From Nematopogon swammerdamellus (lineage: Eukaryota > Arthropoda > Insecta > Lepidoptera > Adelidae): 64,000 nucleotides of DNA. Position 1 is the stretch's first letter, and each line of letters begins with the position of its first letter. Location of the stretch: contig OX336340.1 of the NCBI GenBank assembly GCA_946902875.1, positions 17,065,566 to 17,129,565 on the forward strand, in the 5' to 3' direction. The translations under genes were made by a program, and so were the position numbers. The notes beneath the pieces were generated by a model. That model was not told where the DNA came from. It ran no database searches and saw only the letters and a program-made list of their open reading frames with translations. Below are positions 21,626-32,643 of this stretch, piece after piece.

Positions 21626-22196
21626 TCGGGCCCGCCTTTAGTTACTTACTTTCTTTTTTTTAAATACGAATTTCACGCGAGCGAAGCCGCGGGCAACAGA
21701 TATTTAAATTTTATTGCACCAATGACAGCGACATAACTTCGACTTTCAATTATTATTTTTATTTATCAAACAATTTGTCACCGGCCAGCTCACGTCGAGA
21801 TGACAGTTCTCCGTTGTCAACATGACATTTAAAATTGTTTTTACCTTTACTTTGGACTACGTGATTTTAAACGCGCAATAATGTTTATAATTGTTAATTT
21901 TTTTTTATTTTTGTTAATTTTTTTTACGTATTATGTTAACCCGGCATATAAACTGCCACTATACAAAGTTTCGTCTAATTCCGTTCAGTGGTTTTTGCGT
22001 GATGCGCGTACAGACAAACAAACAAACAAACAAACAAACAAACAAACAAACAAAAATTTTAAAAACTGTTCTAACATGTTCAGTATCTCATTTTAAGCCA
22101 CCCTGGTTAGTTTTTTTCCGAATACATTCAATGTACAGACTTTCTTACCTCTACGATTTTATTATATGTATAGATGAAATAGTCATTATAGTCACA

Positions 22197-22296
22197 GCCC
22201 GGGTTGTTACCACCGCACTGAATGAAACGTCGTCGGTCGAAACGGATATGTAAATAGTTCGTGTTTTCCGTCCAGTTCGTTGAAACCGTGTCAATT
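22197..22296 (+). repeat. SINE-A middle/tail fragment
   Basis: CCCGGGTTGTTACCACCGCACTG and the next ~70 bases match the core-to-tail part of SINE-A, with a CGT duplication in AAACGTCGTCGGTCG. It lies directly after composite copy 1. Confidence 0.7.
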
Positions 22297-22956
22297 TTCA
22301 TAAGAAAAAAAAACGCGAGCGACGCCGACTAGCTAAAAGCTAGTCCATCATAATATTGACCGCTGCATCCTGCAGCAGTCACAATAAATCTCTCAATTAC
22401 ATTTTCAAAAAAATTTCAAAATTCCCTCTCACACGAGTTAGATTTGGCGTCCTTGTAGCTTCGGAGCAAAATAAATAAAACATTTGAAACAACAACAATG
22501 GCCAAAATGTTACTACACAAAAATTATAATAAAAGAAAAGCTTATTTCTGCAGTCCGTTGAGAAACCGTATCGTCAACTATGACCTTTCGTCAAGGCTTT
22601 ACAGGCGGTGCTCAGTTGGCGAGCGGCCAGCGGTCAGGCCATATGCTAATGTGATGAAATTGGAACTGTCCCAAAGCGACACACGGTGCCACATATGTAG
22701 GGATGCAATATTTTAATATATTATATTTTTATCGACAATGAAAAATATTCACCATTCACTTACGATAGCTGATAATAAGTGTCACCATATTGCTGTTTCT
22801 CTGTGTTTAGTGGAGATGGCCATTCATACAAGTTAGGCAAAATATGAACGCCTATTTTGTTAAGTCGGCTCCTGACTTACACCTGTGCAAATTGGGGTAC
22901 TATTTATAGGTGGCCTGGATATAGTATTAGATGAACATACAATTTAAAACTATTTT
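22297..22956. other. Unassigned intergenic
   Basis: No gene seen. A small GACTAGCT/AGCTAGTC palindrome lies near 22327-22345. Confidence 0.45.
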
Positions 22957-23116
22957 TTGTAGTAGATGTCATGTCACAAAAAAAAACCATTTTAACGTCC
23001 GAATGTTTTGAAGATGCAACTTTAACTGTGAATCGTTTTTTTATATCGATAACTCGATCTCGCGTTTTAGATACATAAATAAAATGTTTCAGACACCTAC
23101 AGCTACAGTTATGAAT
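22957..23116 (+). repeat. Flanking direct repeat, left copy
   Basis: TTTTGTAGTAGATGT, CATTTTAACGTC, GAATGTTTT, GATGCAACT and TTAGATACATAAATAA occur in this order and again at 23432-23600. The two copies flank the SINE-B at 23118. Confidence 0.75.
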
Positions 23117-23117
23117 A

Positions 23118-23432
23118 TCACCTCCAAGAAGGTAGGTGCCATACCGGAGACTTCCCTGGATTGCTGGCTATACTGGACTAGAGGAGAACACAACCGAGGC
23201 TGCTATGCGGCCATTTTACAGCCAGTACGGTGGTATCAACCCAGTCGGCTACAATTTGAACCTACCACCTAGTATGGGGAAAGGGAAGGGACCTACAGTT
23301 TTACACCGGTTCCGAACCGTGAAGCAGCACGGTGTAGGTATTCACGTAAATTTTTTCGTCAGAAAAAAAATTATTGGTACACGCAGACCGGATTCGAACC
23401 TCGGACCTCTCGCGTGAGAAGCCGAAAACTTT
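23118..23432 (-). repeat. SINE-B, head-truncated
   Basis: This matches 958-1346 over most of its length, including the core and B box region (GGATTCGAACCTCGGACC on the plus strand). The A-box end of the head is cut at about 23427. Confidence 0.85.
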
Positions 23433-23600
23433 TTTTTTTGTAGTAGATGTGTATTTCAGAAAAAAAAAACGCATTTTAACGTCGGAATGTTTTAAGATGC
23501 AACTGTAACTGTGATTTTCTTTTTATGTATAAGACCATCTCGCCTTTTAGATACATAAATAATTTTTTTCAGCCACCTACAGTTATGTATGTCTCTGATC
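23432..23600 (+). repeat. Flanking direct repeat, right copy
   Basis: Diverged copy of 22957-23116, ending CAGCCACCTACAGTTATG where the left copy has CAGACACCTACAGCTACAG. Confidence 0.75.
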
Positions 23601-24532
23601 TCTCATCAACGTATCGACTAATTTGGTATCGATATTATGTAAATATCGATATATCGTTGCTTCCCTCGCGACCTCTGCTTCCGTGGTCGCAGCTTCATAA
23701 TCCCTGGTAGATTACGCTGTTAATTCACTTTGCCTTTTTAGGCCACCGACAAATTAGTGAGAATATAATTTTAGTCGTCCGGAGTTTGACTTCTACATTA
23801 TTATTTTTGTCGCTTTTTCCTTCCTTTCATTAGTTACACAAATTGTTTTATTCTTTGACATTATTCCGTAAACTTACCTATAGGGAGGAAAATTTGGAGA
23901 TTGTCAGAAACACAACATTTATAACAGCGCTTTAATTCTACTACCTCCATATCTATTTAGAAAGTTTCCCACGACTTACACACGCACACCCGATTTCCCA
24001 CGCGCCCCTAAACCGCGATAACGTTTCGCCGCACTAACTCCGGCCCAAACTGAAGTTTCAGCTAAATTAACTTATTACAAACTAATCAATTAAATCATTA
24101 ATTTAATACCCTCAACCAAAATCCGCCTTGTACAGATAATTTGAACAGCGCAATCCATTTGAAACCTATCGGCGTATGAATAGAGTGTAATATTGGTTAA
24201 TTCGCGCGCGAAATAACACCTCTGGGGTGTGTTTGTAAATATCAACAGGATAGAAACATAAACTTGGCTTTAAATTCTCACAACATAGTAGCATGATACC
24301 GGAATTACTATGTATGTTTTAGCTGCAACCTTTTAGTGTTCGCAACAAGCAAGGTTTAGCGGTCATAACATGTTACGAGTGGCTGCAACTGTGTGGTTGA
24401 GCTGAGCATAGCTTAGAACATTTTTTGATAATATATTTCAGGGGTGACACAGAACAATTTTGAAAGAGAAAGAGATTGATTGTATTATATTTATAGAAGG
24501 CGTCGGTATGGATTTGCCAGTAGTATAGTGCG
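23601..24532. other. Unassigned intergenic
   Basis: No gene or repeat recognised. Confidence 0.45.
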
Positions 24533-24632
24533 CGGCACGTAACTTGGCCTCTGTGCGAGCGGGACAGCGTTATACCAACGATCGCATGCGTATAACGCCG
24601 TCCCTCTCGCACAGAGGCCAAGTTACGTGCCG
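24533..24632. repeat. Hairpin repeat with ~42-bp arms
   Basis: Left arm 24533-24574 and right arm 24590-24632 share GGCACGTAACTTGGCCTCTG as an inverted repeat; only about two or three positions differ. The 15-base spacer contains GATCGCATGC. It is probably a short foldback element. Confidence 0.85.
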
Positions 24633-25227
24633 GGGCGTATACTTTCAATGTTTTTTTAAATTTTAAATCAAATAATGAATTGTTAATACCAATTTATTCC
24701 ATCTTATACAATTATTTTCATTCACGCTTCACAATCAATTAATCAGAATGAAATGGCTTGGTAAAACGTTCAACATCACATAATATTTGATCCAAGCCAC
24801 TTACATGTTAGCAAAAGTAAAAGGTAGAATGTTTTCTCTAGACCTCCGATGGACAAAGCGTTTTCCGATAAGGAGCATGATAGGTGGATGGACACAGGGC
24901 GGGCGGCAGCGAAGGAGTTTGTGGGCGGTTCCGCCCTACGGCAAGCCAATTCCTAAGGCTTTCGAGGCGTGTGTCGCCTAGAAACAAGCTGCTGTAAGCG
25001 AATTGTTATGATGGAACCATATTTTTTTATTTCATTGACCTACTCGTCTGTACAGTATGACGAGATTAAATTTAGTCTTTTTTAAATCCCTACATAATGT
25101 TTGTTCGCAAGATTCCTACATTTCATTAATTCAACTTTTGTGATTGTTCATACAAATTTTCTCATGAATAAAAGTTGAGTATATACTTATAGGGAAGTTC
25201 CTACTAATAGGTAAGATAATCACTAAG
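24633..25227. other. Unassigned intergenic
   Basis: Nothing recognisable; the frame 24787-24981 has no family signature. Confidence 0.45.
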
Positions 25228-25370
25228 GCCCACTTGCACCAACACGAATTTAACTATAAACCAGTTTAACTCGTTAAACTAGCACCCGGTGTATGTGGGA
25301 ACCGCGTTTGAACCGCGTTTAAATCCATAACTCGCTATTTAACTCTAAACTCGTGTTGGTGCAAGTGGGC
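25228..25370. mobile_element. MITE with 20-bp perfect terminal inverted repeats
   Basis: The ends GCCCACTTGCACCAACACGA and TCGTGTTGGTGCAAGTGGGC are perfect inverses. The interior has AACCGCGTTTGAACCGCGTTT-like pairs and CAGTTTAACTCGTTAAACT. TAAG stands close to both sides. I recognise this terminus from lepidopteran genomes; length is 143 bp and it has no transposase. Confidence 0.85.
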
Positions 25371-25916
25371 ATAAGTATGTACTTTTGAGTTGAAATTTCT
25401 TAGCAAAGGGTAAAATGTACTAGAGTACCAGGAGAGCAGAATCGTGCAAGAGGTTATAGGTACATATGCGGCGCGTGGAGAGTCTAAAACATGCCCTCAC
25501 TCTGCTGTTGTCCTAGTATCGGGCAAATAATAGAGTCGCCGGTCGCTGAAACCCGATGTGTCTCCGGAAAGCGACCGAGGTGACGACGTCGTCGATTTTA
25601 TGTTCCCTTATTATAAGTCAAGAACTACTCAATCAATTCCCATGGAGCTTTCACCTACGTTTTTTGGCTCATTGGTTGGTTAAGGATATTTTGTCTCTAA
25701 GCGAAGCCAGTAGAACACCTAGATACTAATGATAAACAAAAACTTTACCCACGAGTGGGCTTAAGAATCCTAACAGTAAATAATCCACACGGTAGAAAAT
25801 ACTTTTAATTATTAGGACACTATTTTCCTTTAGTTTTACTTCTATTTATTACCTAAATTCCTAGTGAGTATACTAGGATTGTTCAAAAACTCAACATCGC
25901 CGAACTACAATCTCTA
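25371..25916. other. Unassigned intergenic
   Basis: No gene seen. Confidence 0.45.
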
Positions 25917-26358
25917 CTTCTTATAAAAGGGAAAGTCTGTATGTATGTATGTATGTATGTTTGAGGTAAACTCCGGAAAGATTTAATGCGGCTTGCAATA
26001 TTGTAAAGAGTAGTTATTTAGGCTCACTATATGCTATATACCATCACGCTAAATAGCAATAGGGCCGAGCAGTATCAAAGAACGTATAGTATGAACTGAA
26101 TTTAGTGACGAATGGTAGCGGCGGATGGAGAGGGGAGAAAAGGACGGGAGAAAGGGGCAGGAGGGGAGGAGGCGAGGGAGGGAAGGAGGGGAAGGGAGGG
26201 GAAGCGAGGGGGAAAAAGAGAGAGAGAGAGAGAAAGAGAGAGGGAGAGAGAGAGAGAGAGAATATAAGAGAAGCGAATGTTTATTTACACGTTTAAATCG
26301 GATTTGCTATTAAACCTAGTCTACCGCGAGCGAAGCCGCGGGCAAAAGCTAGTAATTA
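25917..26358 (-). repeat. Repeat Z, inverted copy, with purine-rich insert
   Basis: On the minus strand it starts with the GC box (GCTTTTGCCCGCGGCTTCGC at 26358) and has TAGACTAGG. It ends in (ATAC)n ACAGACTTTCCC near 25917. Between about 26122 and 26272 the plus strand is almost only G and A: GGGAGG-type then (GA)n. Confidence 0.7.
26122..26272 (+). repeat. 150-base purine tract
   Basis: A G/A strand-asymmetric microsatellite moving from GGAGGGGA-type to (GA)n, with very few pyrimidines. It could form triplex or G-quadruplex structures. The open frames through it are artefacts. Confidence 0.85.
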
Positions 26359-27599
26359 TTAATTTTATTTCCTGTCTTGTCTCTCAACGCCAACATATTG
26401 ATTATAAAAGTAATTCCTTTAAAACATTCCAAACCACAAAGTGTACTAGCGAGCGATCGGAGGCACGCAGTTTGAATAAGCAGCCTGATTTATAGCAGGA
26501 CCTTATCGCAACGAAATGGACAAATCGCTTCGAGCATTCGAACCGAATATCCTTCCATGTAGGCCCTTTGTATATGAACTGTAGTGGAAGTTCATCCATC
26601 TTTCGCAAGAGGAAGGAAAAACAATTTGTGGTGGTGAATTTTTCAAGCAATAACACTGTAGTGCAAGTTTTTCGTATTTGGTTGTAATATATTTTTTCTT
26701 ATGTGGGATATTCGGTTTATGGAACTTGACATGCTACATCACCTTACTACACCTGTGAAATCAGCTTATCACACCTTGGTGCCATGTCGTTGCTTCTTCG
26801 TTGAAAAATTCATTTAAAAGTAGTTTATTCGTCAGACACATTGAGGTTCAATTTCACAAGAGTTCAATTTCAATCTACGCATTGGAGTTCATACTTTTTG
26901 AAAATGATCAGTTTGACTACAGTAATTTAATAAATGACTGAAATTGTTAGAAAAACTTTATAGTATACCTACTTATACCTTTTTCGAATGTAATTTATAA
27001 ATAGAAATAAAAAAAATAAAAAAAAACAAACACGGAAACTATGGAACATTTCAATACTGTTTACACATTCTAAGCATTGTAATACAATGAGATCTAGTTA
27101 ATAAAATATAACTACTATGGTCAATTATTCGTAAGTGCGACAGGGACGACACCTCTACAACCGGATGTTCTCTTTCTAGAGCTCGACACGCATTATTTGC
27201 TGCCAGGAACTGTACCATAGCCATGGTCGTGTGCATTTTTCCCCTGCTTCTGATAAGATAAATAATAGTCAAGGTACATACAAATTCCTATGCAAAATCA
27301 CAGGGAAAAACTGTAGCCAAGTCAGCACTTACTATACATAGATATCGCTTCAGATGCAAAAGGGAGTCTTAAAATGGATAACGCCTTTTTGCTCTTAGAA
27401 TTGTTGCATTTTTTAACTGCGCACTTCGCCATCGTAATAAGTCACACGGCTGGCGCGGTCACTAAGCAACTCATATAAAATGAAGGCACACTGCTAATGT
27501 ATGACTTCATTTAACGGCTGCGTTTTTCGAGCGGTAATAGAGGATCTATCTACTATTTTGAATCTAAGTTATTTAGCAACATTGTCCTTAGACCATAAA
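26359..27599. other. Unassigned intergenic
   Basis: No gene or repeat recognised on either strand. Confidence 0.4.
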
Positions 27600-27735
27600 C
27601 CGCTTTAGGACGAAGCGACGCGCGGCGGAGGGGCCGGCAAACAACTCGTTTGTTTGTTTATATAACGGGCAGTTAGTGACGGCGCGCGGAGCGGCGGCCG
27701 GGCAAACAATGCATAATTTTGTTCGGAGCGCGGGC
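27600..27735. promoter_or_regulatory. CpG-rich block, possible promoter
   Basis: CpG-rich in AT-rich surroundings, with ACGCGCGGCGGAGG, a TATATAA at about 27659 and GGCGCGCGGAGCGGCGG 30 bases on. The pattern would fit a plus-strand core promoter, but no exon follows that I can identify. Confidence 0.25.
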
Positions 27736-28122
27736 AAGCAAGCGGTTAGAAGTGATGCATTTTATTGTTTTCACGCTAAGTTGGTTGCAGTTAGAGAATA
27801 CATTTTAGAGTTGATTACCAGTGTAAGAATGTAAGAACTATGTAAAATAAATAGATATTGAATTTGAATTTTAAGTAATTTAGCAACATGTAAAATTGTT
27901 CAATCCAACAGTAATGCTTGCATGTGTTATATGCATTGAGCTATACGTTGTAACATTATTTCTCTATGGTTATATGTATATAAAACTGTACAAATATATT
28001 TTACTTTTATAAAATTAGATGTCTTCTGTCTGCCCATTATGTTAGCTTATATATAACTCAAGCCTCCTTATACCTAAAAACGTAAAAAAAATTATACAAA
28101 TAAGCTTTTATATTGATAAAAA
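27736..28122. other. Unassigned intergenic
   Basis: No feature seen. Confidence 0.45.
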
Positions 28123-28444
28123 CTGGCCAAGTGCGAGTCGGACTCGCGCACCTAGGTTTCCGCACCACAAAAAAAAAACATGTTTCTTGTATGGGGATCC
28201 CCCTTAATTTTTGACACCTTCTATATTTTTAACCGACTTCAAAAAAGGAGGAGGTTCTCAATTCGACTTTATTTTTTTTATTATTTGTTGTTCTATCCAC
28301 CATAATCAATAACACATATATTCTGTGAAAATTTCAACCGGCTACCTATTACGGTTCCAAAGATACAGCAGTAGGACAGACAGATAGACAGACAGACGGC
28401 GTAGGCTTAGTAATAGGCTTCCGTATGGGATACTGAAACCTAAA
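28123..28444 (-). repeat. Repeat Y relative, inverted, with GAACCTCCTCC insert
   Basis: The plus-strand start is TGGCCAAGTGCGAGTCGGAC. The minus-strand interior has CTACGCCGTCTGTCTG and TTTTCACAGAATA, shared with 29822-30162. At 28235-28270 it carries CTTCAAAAAAGGAGGAGG, the end motif of element X. Confidence 0.7.
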
Positions 28445-29100
28445 AATGAACTAAAAAGTTAAAAATAAATTTATTCCGATTGGAAACCAGCCACAGTGAG
28501 GTGTCGCGGAGAGACGTGTAGTCAACAGGCCACAGTGACAGCCAGCTTACTACTATCAGTCACCATAGCTTGTTTTATTTTTGAGAGGTATTATAGTTCG
28601 AGACACACAAATAGATCTCTCGTCGGGACACAAACGTTTGATTATTAACCACAGAATCACAACATGTTACTTACAATAAAGTTTCATTTATTCTTAAGTA
28701 AACCTAACCACCAAAGGACACGTTGAGCGTTCATTTAGGAATACAATATTGAAAACAAACATGAGGTCTCGGGCGACCCCATGTGGTGGCTCTAGGGTTA
28801 ACTTTGTCCGACTATTTTCATGCAGCAGAAAATCTATAAATTAGCCATCGCGCCGCCAAGTTGTCTCAACGTATTCATACGCAGAGCGCGTCTGAATGTG
28901 CCCCGGGAGTCGGGAGAAGGGACAAGAAATCGGGATATAATGGGATTGAAAAGGTTCAGTCCTCAGAAATGTGGGATATGTGTGCGGGCGGTTCAATGGT
29001 TATGCTAGTGCCGATTATATAGCGCGAATGTATTATGGTATTTCAAAATGTGTACAAAATGTTTTTCTTCGCTTTAGGTACTGAACTGAACGCCGCAATA
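28445..29100. other. Unassigned intergenic
   Basis: No feature seen; the frame 28820-29008 has no known domain. Confidence 0.4.
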
Positions 29101-29104
29101 AAGT

Positions 29105-29155
29105 ATTTTGAAATGAAATGAAATGAAATGTTTGAAATGAAATGAAAATGAAATG
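29105..29155 (+). repeat. (GAAAT)n microsatellite
   Basis: A run of GAAAT units with one break at about 29130. It may be the reversed or forward tail of the adjacent LINE-like sequence. Confidence 0.8.
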
Positions 29156-29821
29156 TTTATTTATTTTTCATAAATAGGTAGTTTGTAACATACACAACTG
29201 TTGTAACTAATAAATAACTAATAATAACATACCTAATACTATGAAAAATAGGATCTGGGCGCAGCGTAAGATACTGAGCCGAGACGACCCAGCATCGCTG
29301 ATTTTAAGCCCAGCCTCCAGAAATCCTATTCGACAGATGTTTAAAATCTATTTATATTAATAAATATACAGAATTTAATTATAAAATGTATATAAAAAAG
29401 GCTAAATAAATAAAATATAAATATGCTTCGTACTGCTATACATAACAAAGTGAAAATGACAAATTAGCTATTACTAACGATATTACTAAATTAACAAATT
29501 AACAAATTAACACACCTAGCAATTAGAATACATTTAGAATAAAACGAGGCAAATATATATTACAAGATAAACATGAAAATTAAAAACAAAAGATGAATGA
29601 AAAATGAATGAATGTGACCCAACATAACCTAACCTACAACACAACAGATATATATAATTTGTCAATAGAGTATAACTAGGTGAAAAAAAATATTGCGAAC
29701 GCTGTGGATAAAGAATCTATTATAGCCTGTTCGCAAGTTGGCATGTTATTTACCAATAATTTAAAATTTTAGGTTAAGAGATGATGATTGATGAGGCATT
29801 AGAATAACGGACAGATACAAT
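29156..29821. other. AT-rich sequence, possible LINE 3' UTR then unassigned
   Basis: Positions 29250-29340 (GGCGCAGCGTAAGATACTG, CCGAGACGACCCAG) look like a dispersed retrotransposon 3' end, but no match exists in this window. The remainder is AT-rich with no gene. Confidence 0.3.
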
Positions 29822-30162
29822 ACGCTTTTTAGGATTCTGTATCCCGTGGGAGCCTAATACTCAGCCTACGCCGCCGTCTGTCTGCCTGTCTGTCTGTCTG
29901 TCTGTCTGCCTGTCTGTCCGTCCGTCCGTCCGTCTGTCCGAGGGCTGTATCTCTTGAACCGTAATTTTCACAGAATATGTGTTATTCCTTGTGTGTGTGT
30001 GTGTATGTGGCGGATATAACAACAAATAATAAAAAATAAAAAATTGAGGGGGAGGGGGGAAGGGGGGGGGGGTCCCATTATCCCATACAAGAAGTGTGTT
30101 TTATCCAATGTTTTTTTTGTGGTGCGGAAACCTCGGTGCGCGAGTCCGACTCGCACTTGTTA
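29822..30162 (+). repeat. Repeat Y relative
   Basis: It starts CGCTTTTTAGGATTCTGTAT and has a (CTGT)n/(CCGT)n block at 29875-29940. A (GT)n run and a G-rich run at about 30048-30072 follow, and it ends GGTGCGCGAGTCCGACTCGC plus ACTTG. It pairs with the inverted relative at 28123-28444, 1.4 kb away. Confidence 0.75.
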
Positions 30163-30587
30163 TTATTTATAATGTCGGTGCATTATATTTATTCATTTTG
30201 AAAACATATTTAGTAAATTTGATGTTCAATATTATTAATATTTATTTATACTATTAATATTTAAGTGTATTTTAAATTTTGTATTACTTTACCGAACTCA
30301 TAATAATATTTATTTTTCTTTCCGCCACTCATTTAGCAGTTATCATATCCAAAGGTACACTGGTAGAAAATGCCTAGATACATTAAGTGTTACCTTTTGC
30401 CCGTTATATTATTTCAGCGCAATAAATATATACCAATACAAATTAATACTTTATAAAATGCACTCACAAATTATCACCTCAACACCTCAAATTCATCTCG
30501 AACACAGGCACACCCGAAATTATTTATCGCCAGAGCCGTGAAATTATGAAATTAATTTATGCGCAATCATGCACTATTATTGCAAAC
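30163..30587. other. Unassigned AT-rich intergenic
   Basis: No feature seen. Confidence 0.45.
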
Positions 30588-30655
30588 AGGGTTTCGATTC
30601 GAATCGTATTACTCTCGTATGAGAGGCAGCGGCGCAAAAGCGCTACACCATTGAA
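30588..30655 (-). repeat. tRNA-like SINE head fragment
   Basis: The minus strand has A-box-like AATGGTGTAGCGC and B-box-like GATTCGAATCG about 45 bases apart. It looks like the head of a tRNA-derived SINE; no body follows. Confidence 0.45.
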
Positions 30656-30984
30656 TTTCCAACAACCTTGTAGGTACCTACCTACAACTACAAAATAAAT
30701 TACATCGCCGATAGCTTTTATTTTAGCTTCACTCGTAAAATAATGTCAATAATAAATAAAATGCGATAATGTTGGTCTGGAGTTCCCTTAATATGTTTTA
30801 ACGACCCAACAATAAAGCTCAACATCAATTGCACATTCAATAAATACATTTCCAATGCCAAAGCGCAGCAGCGCGGACCAATAAATGCTTCGAACAAATT
30901 CACAAAACAAATACGGTTATAAAACAATGTAGCACACAGCGTGACTGTGTTTCCTTCTCTATAACAGTGCTGCATTTAGTAGGT

Positions 30985-31085
30985 ACTGTAGGTACCACAG
31001 TGTAATTTAACAGTCTTTGCAGCACAACACCGATTACTCTGCTTACACCGATTGTCGGGATACAGCGTGTGCTATGTATGTATGT
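30985..31085 (+). repeat. Repeat W, copy 1
   Basis: GTAATTTAACAGTCTTTGCA and CCGATTGTCGGGATACAG (then GTGTGCTATGTATGTATG) recur at 34945-35045. Origin unknown. Confidence 0.7.
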
Positions 31086-31312
31086 AGGTACAGAGATATC
31101 ACAAAATGTACGAATACAACACGCAGAATGTTTTTTTGCTTCCTTTGCCCCTTTAGGTGGTAGGGTCAAGTTGTAGCCGACTGGGTTGGTGCCAGCGTAC
31201 TGGGCGTAAGATGGCCGCATATCAGTCTCGGCTATTGTCTCCTCTAGTCCAGTAAAGCCAGCAATCCAAAGGGAAGTCTTCCGTATGTACATCTTCTCGG
31301 GGGTGATATTTA
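31078..31312 (+). repeat. SINE-B, head-truncated, joined to SINE-A
   Basis: The plus strand carries TTTAGGTGGTAGGGTCAAG, GACTGGGTTGGTGCCAGCG and CTCCTCTAGTCCAGTA, matching the core and tail of SINE-B. It ends at 31312, where SINE-A starts with no gap. Confidence 0.8.
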
Positions 31313-31425
31313 GTCAGCCTCGGTAGCTCAGTGGTGCGGTCACACAAATGTCGATCGTAATCATACATAAGCACACCTGGGCGCGGTCTTGGATGGGTGA
31401 CCGCTCGACCGTTGGAATCTGTCAC
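31313..31425 (+). repeat. SINE-A head fragment, abutting SINE-B
   Basis: GTCAGCCTCGGTAGCTCAGT and GGATGGGTGACCGCTCGACC are typical. It stops after GTTGGAATCTG, just before the B-box-like region. Confidence 0.8.
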
Positions 31426-31685
31426 AGATTTAGCGTTTTATTCATTAAGAGAAGATGAATGTATTTTGCAATTATTTGCCAACTGGGATTTGGCCCACAA
31501 ACATTTGGACAATATTAATAAACGAATGAACGAAACGTTTCAGTGCATCGTAATGAGCGATTCACATTAGCGTGAACGTGCATATTCTACATACATATTA
31601 TTATTAAGCGTTATCAATACATGTTGATGGCGACATGGGGCGAAACACAAATTGTCAAATTGTCTTTGCATATTGTACCTATTGA
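31426..31685. other. Unassigned spacer
   Basis: No feature seen. Confidence 0.45.
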
Positions 31686-31945
31686 GTATTCTGTGCCTAA
31701 AGGCTTAGTCCAATCGCACAGGCTGTTGAGTGAATTCGATGAACGTCTTATGCTTCGCAACAAGGGGGGCAATCCAGAAAGTTGGCGACATAAAGTATCG
31801 GCTTCGTTCTGCCAAACTATACAACCTACAACGCTACCACGCCCTAAAGACCCATCCGGCGACTACACAAAACCGTGCACTCGACCTCCAACCCCCATCA
31901 TCGATGACGTCCCCACCATCTCCAAGTGTGCTCTCGCGTTGGTTT
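31686..31945 (+). repeat. Repeat R, copy 2, uninterrupted
   Basis: It gives the intact order CGATGAACGTCTTATGCTTC, AACAAGGGGGGC, GCCAAACTATACAACCT, ACGCTACC and CTAAAGACCCATCCGGCGAC, then ACCGTGCACTCGACCTCC. Frames through it (31621-31950, 31730-32008) show no domain I know. Confidence 0.7.
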
Positions 31946-32643
31946 TTTAATGAAAAAAATTTAAATAAAACGTACAATATACCATTATGGAGTACGCACC
32001 CTGCCTAAACAACCATCGGGAAAAAGGCGGCGTGACGTATGATATACTAAAAAACGATTGGTGAGTGGAATATTTTAATAACAATATACATTAATGCACT
32101 TACATAGATAAAGTACCTAGGTAATTTCCAAAATAGTTTACGAATACCGTGCAATTCCCAATGTACAACCGCTACACAAACGAGCTTTTACACAAGGTAA
32201 AATTATGCAAACAATGTCAAATAGGTATAAGGTAAAACGTAGCAAAGAATGTACATAAAATGGTGCAATCAAGGTAAAATGATGCATATATACAAGATAA
32301 AACTGTTCAATAAGGTAAACATACTGTACAATGCCGTTTCTGTTGCAGCTGGCAGTGGATATTTTTGATTTCGAATTAACATTCAGCTTGAGTGACATCT
32401 GTGGATTGTATGCGTTGTCGAGGTCGGAAGGGCTGCGAGATTTGCTGTTTTCTGGGAGTGACAATGATGGCCGCTGCTGCTGATTGGTGATTAAATATTT
32501 GTAATCGACCAGGGAACGTCGAATGACGTATTGTTTTATACAATATAGAGAATATTACACCATTTCAAGTGGCACTTTGATGCAGAATCCGATTTTTTAT
32601 ATAACTGACTGAATAGTTTATTTAATGTGTGGTTTTATTATTT
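31946..32643. other. Unassigned intergenic
   Basis: No gene seen. ACAAGGTAAAA-type motifs recur loosely between 32190 and 32320. Confidence 0.4.

Larger units (their letters stand above)
20149..22175 (+). mobile_element. Composite foldback-like element, copy 1 (subtype A)
   Basis: It starts ACTAGCTGAGCCCGCGGCTC and ends ATTATATGTATAGAT. The layout is: GC box with GTGAAATTCGTATT; four direct ~65-bp units built on GGCGAGGCCGAAGGCCGAGC (about 20212, 20279, 20343, 20418) and one inverted unit (20464-20500); a minus-strand coding remnant; eight units of opposite orientation (about 21148-21625); the inverted GC box at 21663-21697; then a 480-bp tail with (CAAA)n. Three further copies follow at 32644, 36862 and 40279. 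This resembles foldback transposon architecture. No clear target duplication was seen. Confidence 0.8.

Noticed and set aside
22010..22060. Short Gln/Thr/Asn/Lys repeat protein frames in the composite tails
   Set aside because: Translation of the (CAAA)n microsatellite, whose length differs among the four copies.
26105..26313. Arg/Glu/Gly-rich frames
   Set aside because: Translation of the purine tract; low complexity in all frames.
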